Of a stretch of 64,000 nucleotides of DNA, positions 1-12,685 are shown in pieces. The translations under genes were made by a program, and so were the position numbers. The notes under the pieces are model-generated. The model had not been told where the DNA came from and made no database searches. It saw only the letters and a program-made list of their open reading frames with translations. Source of the DNA: Sphagnum compactum (taxonomy: Eukaryota > Bryophyta > Sphagnopsida > Sphagnales). Position 1 is the stretch's first letter; each line of letters opens with the position of its first letter. The stretch is taken from positions 7,078,515 to 7,142,514 of the forward strand of contig OZ234499.1 of the NCBI GenBank assembly GCA_965153455.1. Direction: 5' to 3'.

Positions 1-608
1 ATTTGGGACTTTTTGGGAGAATTTATTGGGAATCATGGGAGCAGAAAAAGTCAGAAGTTCTATGGACTAGGTAACCAGCTCAACAGTACTGGTTACCATG
101 AATAGTTGAGGTGTGTTAGTGCTGAGCCAATTAACTGAACATAGCTGCTCGTATGGGACTGCCAAGTGTGACTGGGGATTCCATGCATTCCACACATCAA
201 TCCTACAAGTGTCACAATCACCTGATACACATTTCCTGCAAAGTAAGTCTCCTTATATTTCACATCTCCTAATGCTACTGAGAAGATCTTCTGTACAAAG
301 CTTTCACAATGCTTTGCACTGTGGACCTACACAAAAAATGATTTTGGGACCGAAGGAGCACTGCAGTCAGCCATTCTGGTTTCTATGATTGTGAATGTGC
401 CATAGCCTGAGAAACTACAAATGCACACTTTCTCATGTTTTCTACAAGCCTGCCTAATTACCAGTATGAAAAAACTCATTCTTTCCAACTTCAGGGATAT
501 CAATCACCAAATATCTACATCCTACAGTTGAAGTCCCCTTGGACACAGGTCTGGATATGGCAGGCATGAAGCTATGCAAGCTCATTACCTTGGACATGAC
601 CAGAGTCT

Positions 609-900
609 ATGGAAAAGATTTGCTCATGATGGCAGCCTGTGTGGGCTCACCTTGGACATAATCCACAGATGGAAATTAGGTTCACTCATGATGGCAGCCT
701 GGTCAGGCTCACCTTGGACATGATCCACAGATGGAAATTAGGTTCACTCATGATGGCAGCCTGGTCAGGCTCACCTTGGACATGATCCACAGATGGAAAT
801 TAGGTTCACTCATGATGGCAGCCTGGTCAGGCTCACCTTGGACATGTGGATCTAGAGATGGAAAAGCTTCACTCATGATGGCAGGTGAGACTTTCACAAG
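609..900. repeat. minisatellite, about five units of 60-64 bp
   Basis: Units begin with ATGGAAA at 609, 669, 731, 793 and 857. The three central copies are almost identical with a 62-bp period; the outer ones have diverged. Each unit carries TTCACTCATGATGGCAG or a close variant. The array lies immediately 3' of the stop codon of the minus-strand coiled-coil gene, so it may be transcribed in its 3' UTR. Confidence 0.9.
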
Positions 901-905
901 GGATT

Positions 906-2123
906 TTAACAGTGCTCTTCAGTTGTTGGTAGCTGACCCATAGCTATCAATTTTTGCACTCGATCTTCTAGTTCAGCAATCTCTTGTTTTTTTCTTTCCT
1001 CTATTTCTGCCTTCATCTGTCACCCACACATGACCAAGCATCATTTAATGAAATTAGGTCCATCATCACCAAGCTTTTGTTCTCTGGCAAAGTTCAAAAG
1101 CTTCCACAAATTTCAATTCAGCATCAAAGCCTCAAGACTACAAATTAATGATATACAAGAAGAGTGGAATCTGATTTTCAAAATGACCCATGATGCTTTT
1201 CAAGGTTTTTTGTGAACAAACCCCAAACCCTACATCATTTTTAGGGCTTTTAGGGTTTAGGGTTGCAAATAACCGTGGTTTGTTAGACAGAGGATTCACT
1301 TACCCGCTCTGTTTTCATGGTTGCATCAGCTATGGACTTTTGTGCTTCCTCGTTCGCTTTAGCTGTAATCATTAAGGCTTCCTCCTTTGCCTTCACAATG
1401 ATCTTCTCTGCTGTCACCTGTACAAATGAAAGCATTGACCCGGTTTCAATCTTCCAACGTTTTTTCACACGGATTTGTTGTTGTGAGAGAGAAAAAAGAG
1501 TATCAAAGCAAGGGTGACTGGAAGAACCTGAGCATTGTAGATCACTTGTTGAGCCCGCTGTTCTTCACATCTCTTCATTTCCACAGCTTTTGCTTCCTCT
1601 ACCAGCCGCTTCTTCTCCACTTTTTGCCTCTAGTAATCACCCACCCACCCATTACCTCCCAATTTTAAAAAAATTGAAAAAAAACTTTTCTACAATGAAC
1701 AGAGAATCTCATGCCGAATTTCATGCCGATCTGAAGCAGATGGTGCAACAGATGAGATGACGATCACATGAGTTGTAATCGACAAGTTCATTCAAACTCT
1801 CGACAATATCGAAACAACAACAACCGATACTAAAGAGTTTGAGATTACTTGTTAGAGATTTTGCAATGTATTAGGAAGGCACCTTAAATTCTATAAGATT
1901 TCCCACTTGACAAACAAGCTCATCTTCCATTTCTAGGGAGGGGGCCTCTTCTTACACATTGTATAAAGACACAACATTTTTGCTTAGCACATCTATCTAT
2001 GAAGGAAGGGTAGTTTGTTTTGTTTTCTTTTGTAGTTATGAGATCACCGAACCGGGATGCTTCAGATCGTGTTCGTGTTCTTGGTGTCTTTGGAAAGCTC
2101 TCGAAGGAGGAGGGGTTTTGCAT
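906..2123 (-). CDS. small coiled-coil protein, 156 aa, five exons; family not recognised
   Basis: Exons on the minus strand: 2123-2048, 1950-1883, 1629-1528, 1417-1304 and 1016-906. All introns are GT-AG and the phases match at all four junctions (1, 0, 0, 0), giving 156 codons plus TAA. The first about 25 residues are basic and Ser/Thr/Pro-rich. From about residue 48 to 145 the protein is a charged, Ala/Glu/Lys-rich helix with heptad character (for example VTAEKIIVKAKEEALMITAK), then a short tail ending TTEEHC. This suggests a rod-like or oligomerising protein; no catalytic motif is visible. The first ATG (2123) was chosen because it opens exon 1 in the right phase; an upstream in-frame ATG at 2240 would add 39 hydrophobic residues and looks less likely. 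The last intron contains CCCTAAA-like sequence. I do not assign a function. The exon model is fairly secure; the 5' end less so. Confidence 0.6.
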
Positions 2124-2240
2124 GGGCTTGGTTCCATGACGTTTGGACTTGCGGTGCAAAAGTTCTTGAATATTGAATGATTTCTTCACTGAAAATAAAA
2201 ATATTCGTAATGTAAATATACTTAATGTAAGTAAAAACAT

Positions 2241-5200
2241 TCTTTCAATATTTCATTATTTCATAACATACCCAATAAATAAATAAATAAATAAAATCTT
2301 CTTATGTGTTTCATAAAATATATGTACAAAGAGTGATTCTCCACTTTTTGAAAAAAAATTAAAATAAGAGACTCGAAGACAAAATTATGCTCTATAACAT
2401 TACCTCCAAAGACCATGTTTTTATACCTACAAGAATCCTATGACCTTGAGTGAGATCTACACGTGTTTAGGGTTTAGGGTTTATGAACATAGTGTGTTTA
2501 GGGTTTGTGGTTTATAAAACATGAAATAGTAGAGGCATGGATGTCTCGACACTAAGTGCGATAACCAATGGCCTCACACCCACCACTTACCAAACATAAT
2601 CATCCTCATGAAAATCAAGATACTTTCTTTTCATCCATTGGAAAGAATATGCTTCTAAAATGTTCATCCAAGTAATGAAGGGTTATGGAATCATTGGGCC
2701 AATGAAAGCCCAAGGTGGGTGCCTTGAGATAATGAGTAGGTCACTAATGAAAGGTTTATGGGTTGTAACTTGCACAACTTGAAAACCATAAGTGTTGAAA
2801 TTCTCATGACAGACGACCTTATGATAACTTCAATTTGGGACATTACTGAAATAAAGGGCCTAGGATTAGGCCTTAAACTTGGGACCTTTACTCACACATA
2901 ATTAGTTTTGAATACACATTTTATCATTCACATGTACAAAATGTAGGGGAAGGGTAGGTCTAGTTTAGAGGGACTTGTATTGTTTGAAAGTGTAATGGGG
3001 ATAATTCAAGTGGTATGGAGTGTAGGACCAATGTGGAGGACCTTTGGTTCTAGTTTGCAAAGAGAACTTCTTGCAATCATTTTGAATGTATATAATAAAA
3101 TAAGATTGTTTGAGTACAATCATTTTGTGTGTATGTTTGTGTCATTCATACCTACTTACAAGCCTAGGGTTACCTTTTTTCACATTTTTTTGCAACAAAT
3201 GGGCATTGTGACAAATGTTTGTGGAGAGGCAAATTCTTTTCATTGCTCAAGTTTTGTTTCAATATCTTGACACAAACATTTCATGAATTTAAAAAATCCT
3301 TGAATTCAAATTGATGAGATTGATTGTCACCATCAATTTCTTGGGTTCAAAAACACGAGTTATGGTTTGGGGCATTAGAGTCTATGGTTTGAAGTTTGAT
3401 GCAATAAATTTTGTGAAAGAGGAAAGGAAAGAAACATATAATTTTTTATTTTTTATCATGAAACCTAAAGCAAACTGTGACCAAAGTATTTTTAGCCAAA
3501 AGTCAATGCATACTAAATGCTAGTGTTATTGCAATAATTGAAGGATGGATTAATTGTTATTAAAAGGAGAAAGAAAATACGAATAAAAAAAGAAGGTTAA
3601 TTGCACACTTTTGTTTTCCCCCTCAATTGAAGGATTGATTAATTGCTACTATAAAGAGCAAGAAAGATGAATGAAAAAAGAAGGTTGATTGCACAAATTA
3701 CTTTTTTTCTTCTTTTAAACGATATATCTTTTGCTTCTATCTTGTTCATCATCTTGGAACTAGCACTTTTTGTAGCAATCAACCTTAAATATGGATTAGG
3801 GATGGGCAAAATGCCCCAAATGAAAACTTTTGTAAATTTTGAACATGGTTCTACAATTTTTTGTGCCACTATCAAAAGTTGATGAAAAGTTGTTAGTGCC
3901 ATTTTTTGTTTACACTTTAGGGATCAAATTAGTTGTTATTTCTTAATCCCATTCATGAAACATCACAAATCTCCACAAAATGTTAACTTATGAATCCCCA
4001 TTTAAAAGTTTCACATTGTTAGATTTGTTTTTGCTTTAGTGATAAACATCTTCAGACATAATTAATTAATTAATGGGAAAATTGGTCAAGTAATGTGTAA
4101 ATCACCTCCAAGTGTTTGAGCAAAATGCTTTTACACCATTATGAATAAGGATTTGGGACAAATTTCATACTTAACATTGTTGGTTAGGTTTTAAATTTAT
4201 AAAAACATGTGAGGTTGAACTCTCAAAGTGTGGGGTTGAAAAAATGAACTTTCAAAATGTGAACCCATTTGTTAAAGAGGTTTTCTATTGGTTGTACATT
4301 TGAGAGAGGCGTCTTTGGAGGGAAAGTGATAACAATTTTGTTCCATGAGAGCTTACAATGGTTCAAGAGGTGTTACTTAGAGATTATTTGTAAATTAGCT
4401 TCATCATCCTCAAAACCTTTTTTATACCCATAATTTTTTGCTAAGTACTCAGCTTTTTGAATCATTATTTGAATATCCAAATCAATAACTTGATCAAACA
4501 CATATGGGTGTAATCATATTATTAAGGATCAATTTGAGCACAACCAACCTTCTTTTTTAATGTTTACAAGTTTTGTAAATTAAAGTTAATGTTGGAAATG
4601 TGTGTTATATTTATATAGCACCCTTTTTAATATATCAATCTAGCATTTGAATAAGGTTGAAAGTAATCCAATAATATAAAATACCTTCAATACATTTTAA
4701 AGTTCGTAGTCGATATTTTTAACATAGTGTTACAATGTAAAACATTATTTAAGCAGCATTATTTAGCATTGTCTCAAGATTTTTTTTGATTAATTTTGTG
4801 TTGTCACATTAGTCAATTAGAACTAATCACAATGATTCAAAAAGATGTCATTACTTTCTATTACCTTGCATTTACCCATATCTAAATGGAAGTTTTTCAA
4901 TCTAGTTGATTATGTTGTTATTACTTGATGTGGCCAAATGAATTGTTACATTCACATGAAAATCCACTTCCAATTTAGTTTTTTTCTTGTTGTAATGTTC
5001 TCCAACCTTTTCCCTTTCCATATTAGGTTCATTAGAACCAAGTTGAAAATATGCAGCATATTGTCTATCATTTTTTCTATGAATTCTTGCTCACTCAAAG
5101 AAATGTGCAAGTTAGGTGTCTTTTGTAATCATCATTCACAAAGTTTCCCATTTTCATGTTTTGCTTTTCATTAAAAGCACCTACATCCATCTATAATGTT

Positions 5201-6584
5201 GCCAATTTTTTGACCAAAATTACAAGCTCCCAATTTATGTGAAACAAAATGTTTTAAATGTTTTAATTGTTGGCCTTGTTAATTGGAAAATAGGATTGTG
5301 AAAGTGGGAGGTTTCAATTTTTAAAAATGATCATGCTCATAACTACCAAGTCATTGATGATGATGATCAATGTTGGCTCACCTATTAGGTCAATGTTAAA
5401 GTTGTGATTTGCATGGAATCACAATATTTGGACAAGTTTATCTTCCATGATTTTGCTTATGTGTGTTGTGTTCTTAAACATAGTTGATGTTAGTGTTTTG
5501 GTGCTTTGCAAGAGCTCAAGTATTAAAGATGTTCATGGCATAGTTGATGATATTGGGTTCTCCTTTCTCCCAGGGTTCATAAAATTAATAGGGTAACTTT
5601 TTTTGGAGGGTGAATATGTGGCTGAGAACCTAATTGATCATGGTGGTGGATGTTTATTATGACTTGAAAGTCTTTGGGTTCAAAAGAAAGTCAATTTTCT
5701 CATAAATGTATACATTTTTGTTGATGTTAGAAAACATGTGTTTTCTCATCGTCTTTTTTTCTTTTGGATTGACAAATATTGATTTTGGGTATGGGGACAA
5801 AGAAATATGTAGAACATTGCTTGCAAAAGACTTTAAACTTTGGATGCTTTCATTGATTGCTTGATGTGCTTTATGGAACAAGAATTCAAGCAAAACTACA
5901 CATGCTACTCAACCTCATTTATAAACAAGGTTATTCAAGAACCCTAAACTATATCTGATTTCACCCCTAAAATAGTATAGTAGGGTGCAAAGAGGAGGGT
6001 TGCATGGAGAGAGAGAGAGTGAGATGAAAAATTGGATTGATTGCAAGTACTTTAATATTTAAACACTCAAGCACAATTGGATGAATTTGGATTCATGGTG
6101 TAGGGTCACGTCTTTGACAACTTTTCATTTGCACATGACTTGTGTATTTGGATGTCAATTCTTGAAATCTGAAATTGCATTAACTTGAACATGTTTTATG
6201 CTTGAATATGGTTTTGATCAATTGTAAGCGAACCAAATGTAAACAAATGCTTAATATTTAACATAGTACAAAAATTAGATTAAATTATCATAACTATAGT
6301 TGATCCTCATCTTTCTATTGGATTCATTTCTCCTTTCTTCATGAAGCAGCCTTATATTAGTCCTTGTTGAATAGAATATAATTAACATATTACCTAGCTT
6401 CAAATTGTCGTTTTGCCAGCCTAACTAATGAAGATCACAGGCATCTGAAAAAGTGGTTGATTTTCATGCAATATTCCATTTCACAAAAACCCATTTCAGG
6501 TGAATATGTTTGGTGCTCCATTCACCACACATGCACTCTCACAGCCAGAGATTGCTCCTGCTCTAGGCTGACTGCTTCAAGTCC
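2241..6584. other. AT-rich spacer, no gene recognised
   Basis: About 4.3 kb of low-complexity, AT-rich DNA. Only short, shadow-like open frames are present. It holds an AAAT microsatellite (about 2276-2294), telomere-like TTTAGGG pairs at about 2466-2515, an ATTAATTAATTAAT run near 4067 and a GA run near 6008-6020. I see no conserved protein segment on either strand. Confidence 0.6.
3534..3712. repeat. two-copy direct repeat, about 89 bp
   Basis: The segment starting GAAGGATGGATTAATTG at 3540 recurs as GAAGGATTGATTAATTG at 3629, and both copies run on into AAAAAAGAAGGTTRATTGCACA. Spacing is about 89 bp. This is a simple tandem duplication with moderate divergence. Confidence 0.75.
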
Positions 6585-6956
6585 ATAGATCAACCTTTAA
6601 TTTGCAATTAGCAGCAGTAATTAAGCTGGATTCTCCAAGTATATAAATCAAATTCCAACTTGCAATTAGCAGTAGTAATCAAGCTGGATTCTCCAAGTCC
6701 ATAAATCAGATTCCAACTTGCAATTAGGAGCAGCAATTAGGCTGCGATTTTTTGAGTCCTTAAATCAAATTCGAACTTGCAATTAGCAGCAGTATTTAAG
6801 TTGGAATCTTCAAGTCCATAAATCAGATTACAAGTTGCAATTAGAGCCGTACGCTGGATTGTTCAGGTCCATAAATCAAATTTCAGCTTCAGATTAGCAT
6901 CAGTAATTATGCTGGATTCTTTGAGTCCATAATCAAATTGAAATTGCAATTAGCAG
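6585..6956. repeat. minisatellite, about six units of 53-60 bp
   Basis: Units share TTGCAATTAGCAGCAGTAAT, GCTGGATTCTCCAAGTCCAT and AAATCAGATTCCAAC. About six head-to-tail copies with 10-25 percent divergence can be read. The array abuts an open minus-strand frame (6907-7113) and could lie in the 3' part of a transcript read leftwards. Confidence 0.85.
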
Positions 6957-7113
6957 CCTTAGTGAGCATCAATAAGTTTGAAATCTTTCCTGCAAAACAC
7001 AGAAACGTAACATCCACAACAGACTCATCAGTCATGTTGTGCTTTGATTTCAGCCAATAAGTCGGGGAATCTCTGTCCAAACAATAAGTCCCTATAAGCT
7101 CATCCAATCTCAT
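6907..7113 (-). other. coding-like open frame, 68 codons, unrecognised
   Basis: A minus-strand frame with ordinary protein composition (it begins MRLDELIGTYCLDRDSPTYW). Its 3' end runs into the 58-bp minisatellite. A second exon-like block lies upstream on the same strand at 8181-8069, bounded by CAG before and GTACCC after, and encodes an open frame containing NSRIYLHVDVNASCHWVE. The two might belong to one unrecognised gene, but no complete model could be built and neither matches a family I know. Confidence 0.2.
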
Positions 7114-7750
7114 TGTTACTCCAGATTTGATTTCTGGGTAGACCTAAAATCATCAGTGAATTTCATTGTCAATGTGTTTCAAATTCTTTGTGACAATGAT
7201 GACAGACCCATTTCCAACTAAGTTGAATTATTCCAATACATGGTTCTGGGTTTTGAGTTTTGATGAGAAGTAAAACCAAGCAATGCACATTAGATTGATC
7301 AATTCTGGGAGAGGAAAAAATGAGAGACCATGGCACAGGAACATGTGTAGAACATATCCTTAAAAAAATATGTAACATTTCTTAGGTCATAGCTTAGAAT
7401 AGCAAAGAAAGAGTTTTTGCAAGTTATACCCTTGAGCAATCCCCTAGTTGCACTGCAAATTCAACCAAAAGAAAATATACAAACATACATGGAAAGCAGG
7501 GACATCCAGACCTGGAGAAGATCATTGAATCCACCATGTACGAAAGTTCTGAGTTACAAAGGGATTGTCAAGAACTTCAAGAAAATAACGAGATGAAGTA
7601 AACAGCAGTACAAGAACAGCAGACAAAGATGAAGAACTCCTAGACATCTGCAGTACAAGAAATACAGTTCTGTGAAGCCAACATGTGCATAGGAAGTTCT
7701 ACAACAGAACAACAAGACTCTAGGCCAAGGCATCCATCTATATGTTTGTT

Positions 7751-7887
7751 CCTCTTGGGTGATTCTAAACTCCTATAGTAAATGGATTAATTTGGTGCCT
7801 GGTCAGTTGGTCACAACTTCCTTTGGGTGATTCTAAACTCCTATAATAAATGGATTAATTTGGTGCCTGGTCAGTTGGTCACAACTC
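7751..7887. repeat. two-copy direct repeat, 68-bp period
   Basis: GGGTGATTCTAAACTCCTAT followed by GGTGCCTGGTCAGTTGGTCA occurs at 7757 and again at 7825 with only a few differences, indicating a recent tandem duplication. Confidence 0.9.
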
Positions 7888-8861
7888 CCTACCTTATACA
7901 TGATGTACTTCTTGAAACACTAAATCTTTAACAATTCCACAACAGCTATGTAGTACCCAGCACAGAAGATTTTAAGGACTGACTGCTTACCTTATGTGAT
8001 GAGACCTTGAATCCACAATTCTGTACATACCCCATGTCCTGGTGTTGAGCCCACTGTGTACTGGGTACCTTTGACACCAGTTTAGATTCTGTTCTCCCAC
8101 TTCAACCCAATGGCATGATGCATTAACATCTACATGAAGATATATCCGAGAGTTTGGTATTTCCAACATAATATAGCATATCTGCAAGATATCAAGGAGG
8201 ACCTTATTTCTGGAGCAACTTGCTTAGGAGTCTTTGTTCAATGTGTCTCTCTTAGCATTTGCCATGCACCTGGAAAGAGTCCAATTTTGGTTGCAACTTG
8301 ACAGGTTATCAGTAAGAGCTCATGCACACACTGCTACTCATTATTCAGTAGGTTCAATATAGCACATCATGTAACGGAATCCAATGTGATACCCACCCAA
8401 ACAGGCAGCCAAATCAAATCCCTTCAGTAACACTAGTATTTAGTGTTTGGAGTATGCACTAAACAAAGACAAGGAAACCAAAAGCATACAAGAGGGTCTT
8501 ATTCACATTCCTGTAGAAGTATATTCACATATTAGCTTCACAAATTAAATCAGTGGTAAAATCCCTTAAAGAAGGCTTGAATTGTATGATAAGCCATTAC
8601 AAGAGTGCCATAGCAACCCAACATGACCCCTTCCAGCGGTCAAAAGTGTCAGAGACAAAACTAGCCTCCAAACATAAGAACAAACTCAAACCTCTAAAGC
8701 TTTCTGAATCAAATAGGAATCCTTCAAAATGGTAAAAACCCAAGTCACCAAACAGATATACAACACAAGAAATCACAAGTGAGGAAAGCAAGACAAGAGA
8801 TGTGGAGCATGTCAACATCCCTGAGAATGACAATCATGACCTAAATATGTTTGTTCAAGGT

Positions 8862-9621
8862 TCAACTACTTTCTGACTCAATCAGATTGATGTGATCTGC
8901 TGGCTTCTCAATATTCACATCCTCCCACTCTCCAGTTTCTGCAGCACCACATGCATCATCAGAATTCATTTGTAGCATCCAGCTATGACATTTAGTTGGA
9001 ATGTAGTCATAATCTTCATCATCTATAGAGAAAATGGGTGGTCAAAATAAGGATCAAAATTTAAACCTGGTATTTTCAATGTCAAAGCAACAACTGCATC
9101 ATTCTCAACCTGCACAACACCAGATAATTCAGGACAGTTTGTCAGTTTGCATATTATTCCTGTATATGCTTGGAAATCCATGACCGTGCATGCCTCATTT
9201 CTTCAAAGTGCCACCAATTTACAATGTTACAGAAGGGTAGATACCATCCTGCTTGAAATTGGTAGGTGATATTTCTGACCTACAAGGCTATAAGGTTGGG
9301 TTTCACTTAAATTGCCATGGGGCTGATGGACACAGGTGTCAGTTAGCCTTCCAAAACTTGAAACTCATAGAGAGATCTGTTGATTTAGACCAAAGCTAGT
9401 CATAGCCACCTTCATTTGAGTGTAAGGTTATGTGGGACCTTTTGATCAGCAAGGCTCCTGTTATCATCAAGAGTAGCTTTGGTGCTGAGCAAAATGAGGC
9501 GCTGCTGATCAACTGGGAAGTCACTGAGGGTATGCAGCTTCTGCTTTGTTTCAAGAACCATTTCCGAAGGATCACAATGCAGAAAGAAAGTGGTCCTCTT
9601 GCGCTTCACTCTTATAAACAT
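8862..9621 (-). CDS. Elongin-B-like ubiquitin-fold protein, 128 aa
   Basis: Exons on the minus strand are 9621-9439, 9109-9067 and 9022-8862, all GT-AG with phases 0 and 1. Residues 1-75 resemble Elongin B: the start MFIRVKRKRTTFFLHCDPSE, then VDQQRLILLSTKATLDDNRS (beta-grasp loop and the family's DDxxxL motif), then VENDAVVALTLKIP. Elongin B pairs with Elongin C in cullin-RING ubiquitin ligases and in transcription elongation complexes; that role is inferred from the family. After the ubiquitin fold comes an acidic tail of about 50 residues (DDEDYDYIP ... TGEWEDVNIEKPADHINLIE) ending in TGA, instead of a typical short plant C terminus. The start is the ATG opening the first homologous strand, preceded by a C-rich stretch. 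A 5' UTR exon further right (to about 11.6 kb) is possible but not shown. Confidence 0.85.
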
Positions 9622-11918
9622 TGCCTAAATTTCCCCACCCCCCCCAACCCACAATGTCCCCAGAAAGGAATACATTTACTAAGGATAACAGATACATGAC
9701 AAGTTGATACTGAGAGAAATGCTTGATGCAAACACAGGTTGAATGTTAGGCTCTATTCTAACATCTTGACATCATTTTGACATGCCTTTAAAGGCTTCCG
9801 AAACGTCCTTTCAGCTACCTCCCACAAACCTGTCAACAACGGATCGGGTGCAACATAGTGTTTGGGGTTAAAAACCCAATCCTCAATTCAGGAAAGAAGA
9901 TGATGAGAACAACACCGGCAATCAATTTGGCAATCCAGAAAATTTTCTTTGTTGAAGTGAGGACAACTAAATCCTTAAAACTGACAGCAACACCAACTGA
10001 ACACACTACTATACTGCTCTCTCAAAACAGAAGAAAACGCACTCTGAATTGTATAGAGATATTTGTCACGCTCAGATCTACAGTCAGAAGAACATGTAAC
10101 CCTTTCCTCATCTGGCTAATGTTCTAGAAATGCAAGATCAGCATTGTGGTGTACCAGCATCCGTTTGCCAATTTTTTTCGCTGTTGCAGATAGGTCTAAA
10201 TTGAGAAAACCCTAAAATATGAAAAGCACAGGGAAGAGGAGGAGAGCACCATCTGGGAGGCTGAAATCAGATGCACACAAGGGGCTTGCAGAGAGAGCAC
10301 TCCACTCGAGAGACTTGGAAATCAAAGACAAAATCCCTGTGAAGAAGAAGATAATGTCAAGGCTATTTTTCATCACTAGAGAAAGATCCTCATGGTCTGC
10401 AACTCAGAGGGATTAAGATTCCACCTTAAGCTTCAAGAAAACACTCACCCCTACAAGCTGTGGGATGTGAGAGATGGGATGCACAGAAGGCACTTGCTGA
10501 GAGCAGCGCTCCAGCACTAGCCAAGCTTGGAAAACCAAAGCCCAAAATCCCTCCCTGTAACAAAGATGTCAAGGGTACTGCTCATCATTTACACAAAGGG
10601 AGACTCAGGTTACACAGAGGTTAAGATTCTACTCGAAAGAAAACAAAAACCCTAAAAAAAGCTATGGGAGAAATCTGAGATGGAAATCCTGCATTCCAGA
10701 ATTCATGTCCAGTGTTTTTGGCTTAACATCATTTCTGCACCAGCTTGAAGCATCATCACCCTGCCGTAACAATGATTGTAGTTGATTCTACAAATTGACT
10801 TCCGATCTTCTCCTGCCTCTGATAAGTTCAAACAAAACTTCTTCCTCTGTTTTGTCTAAGGAAAACTTCCTTTCTACCACAAAGAAAGTTGACATTGGAA
10901 AAACAAGAACAAGAAGAACAAAAAGAAGATCCTAAGGATACATGTCCACGGGAAGGTCAAAAGAGAATGGTGAATCCAAAGACTACAACCTCAAAGATTG
11001 CATCATAAGTTCAAACCTGAAATCTTCTTCAATGAATGACGAATTGTGCACCTCAAATCCGCGAGAAATTTCTGAAGAAGGAAGGAAAACCAACAGCAAC
11101 ACCACCTCCCTGGTTGAGTGAGTGCACCACAAAGTCGTTCTCAAATACTAGGAAGCTATAGCAATGTATTGCATATGTGAGTCAAGAGAGACGAGACGAG
11201 ACGAGCCTTCACATGAAATACGAATGCCACAAAGGAAGGATGGAGAAGGCGGCTCAAGCTCCAAACCCAAGACCCTGGCTCTTCTTCTTATTACTCTCGC
11301 TCATCCAGCATCTACAACGTCCCAGAAATCCAGGATCACCCTTGATATTCAGATTACAGTAGTAGTAGCGATGGCAGATAAGCCTCGCGAATGGGCTTGA
11401 CAACCCATCAATCGATCATCAGTCCTGAAAAGGAAATTGTCATCAGCTTCGACTGTAGAGAAGTCCACGAAAAACTGCGAGAAAACTGCGTCGTGGGCAC
11501 GCACTGGGGCCAAAGAGCTTGATCATGGTGCGGTTACTACAGATTGTTTGTAAATGAGCTTCTCTCTTTATCCCATTCTCTCCAAACTGTCTGTTTGTGT
11601 CTCTCTCTGTGCTCACCTCCTGGGGAATACATTTAGGGTTTCACAGCACAGTTCCTGCTAAAGAATAGATTTAGGGTTTCAAGAATCAATTCATTGTGGG
11701 TTCAAAAATTAGTCTGATTAGTATAAAAAACTTTCTTATCAAAGAGATTGTCAGTTTTTGTTTTGGAAGAAAACAATGCCAACCCCCTTTTGAATCTCGC
11801 AGAATCCAAATCATCTGGAAAAACAAAAAGGGAGATTGATTGCATGACCTTCTTCTATTTTGCCCGTCTCTATTTCATGCAGGGACCAACCGTACCTGTT
11901 TGAACTTGAAGTGATTTA

Positions 11919-11964
<46 letters not shown>

Positions 11965-12685
11965 GCAGAACACTTTCTCTTGATTATACTCTTGATACCT
12001 TTGTTTGGCACTCTTTTAGTTCTCTTTGCATCAGAAAATCCACTGTAATCTGCATTAGGACAGGTAATTGGCAGTGGAAGAGATTCTGCCACATTCATTA
12101 AGACCTCAGAAGGTAAGGATCAAGGACAGAATCTCTCCTGAGTGACATTGGATCGAACATTCAGCATTTGTATCTTGGGTGAGGGTATTCTAAAGATGCA
12201 GAAAATATGAGAATTAGACTGATTTGAGAACTATAAAAAATTTCTTGAACAGTTGCAATGATCCTGATGTGTGACTTTCTAATTTGATGTCCAGGAGTTT
12301 AACCTAATATCTGCCCACAATTTGTTCAATCAGAAAGAGCAGGACTTGTTGGCTCCTTTGTTTCCAAGCACAAGTACAATGTTACCATCTTGCTTGACAA
12401 CCACACCTTGAGTTTTCTGTGCAGCTTTGAATTGGCAATACAGGGAATGAGGAACATTGTCATTCCACCAAAACCTGCATGTGTTCACTTTCAACCAAGT
12501 CCCATAGTCAGCCAAGAGTTCAAGAAGAGTTTTGATCTTACTAAAAGTCAGTATGTAACCTGAAGTTCTTCAGTAGGTTCTTAGTACATGACTCTGAAAA
12601 GTCCAGCCAAGTTAGAGAATTGAAAGAGTTCCTTAATCTTTGCTTTTTTGTGCTGAAGGGATTGACCTGGGATGTGACGTCCCTG
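9622..12685. other. 5' region of the Elongin-B-like gene and spacer to the aldolase 3' end
   Basis: No conserved coding segment is recognised. Telobox-type AAACCCTA (or its complement) occurs at 10207-10214, 10647-10654, 11634-11641 and 11672-11679. A minus-strand frame of 61 codons (12515-12330) lies just 3' of the aldolase stop and is most simply its 3' UTR. Confidence 0.5.
11922..11962. repeat. (CT)n microsatellite
   Basis: About 20 uninterrupted CT dinucleotides, in the spacer upstream of the Elongin-B-like gene. Confidence 0.97.

Noticed and set aside
12330-12515. 61-codon minus-strand frame just 3' of the aldolase gene
   Set aside because: It follows the aldolase stop on the same strand, is short, and shows no known family. 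3' UTR is the simpler reading.
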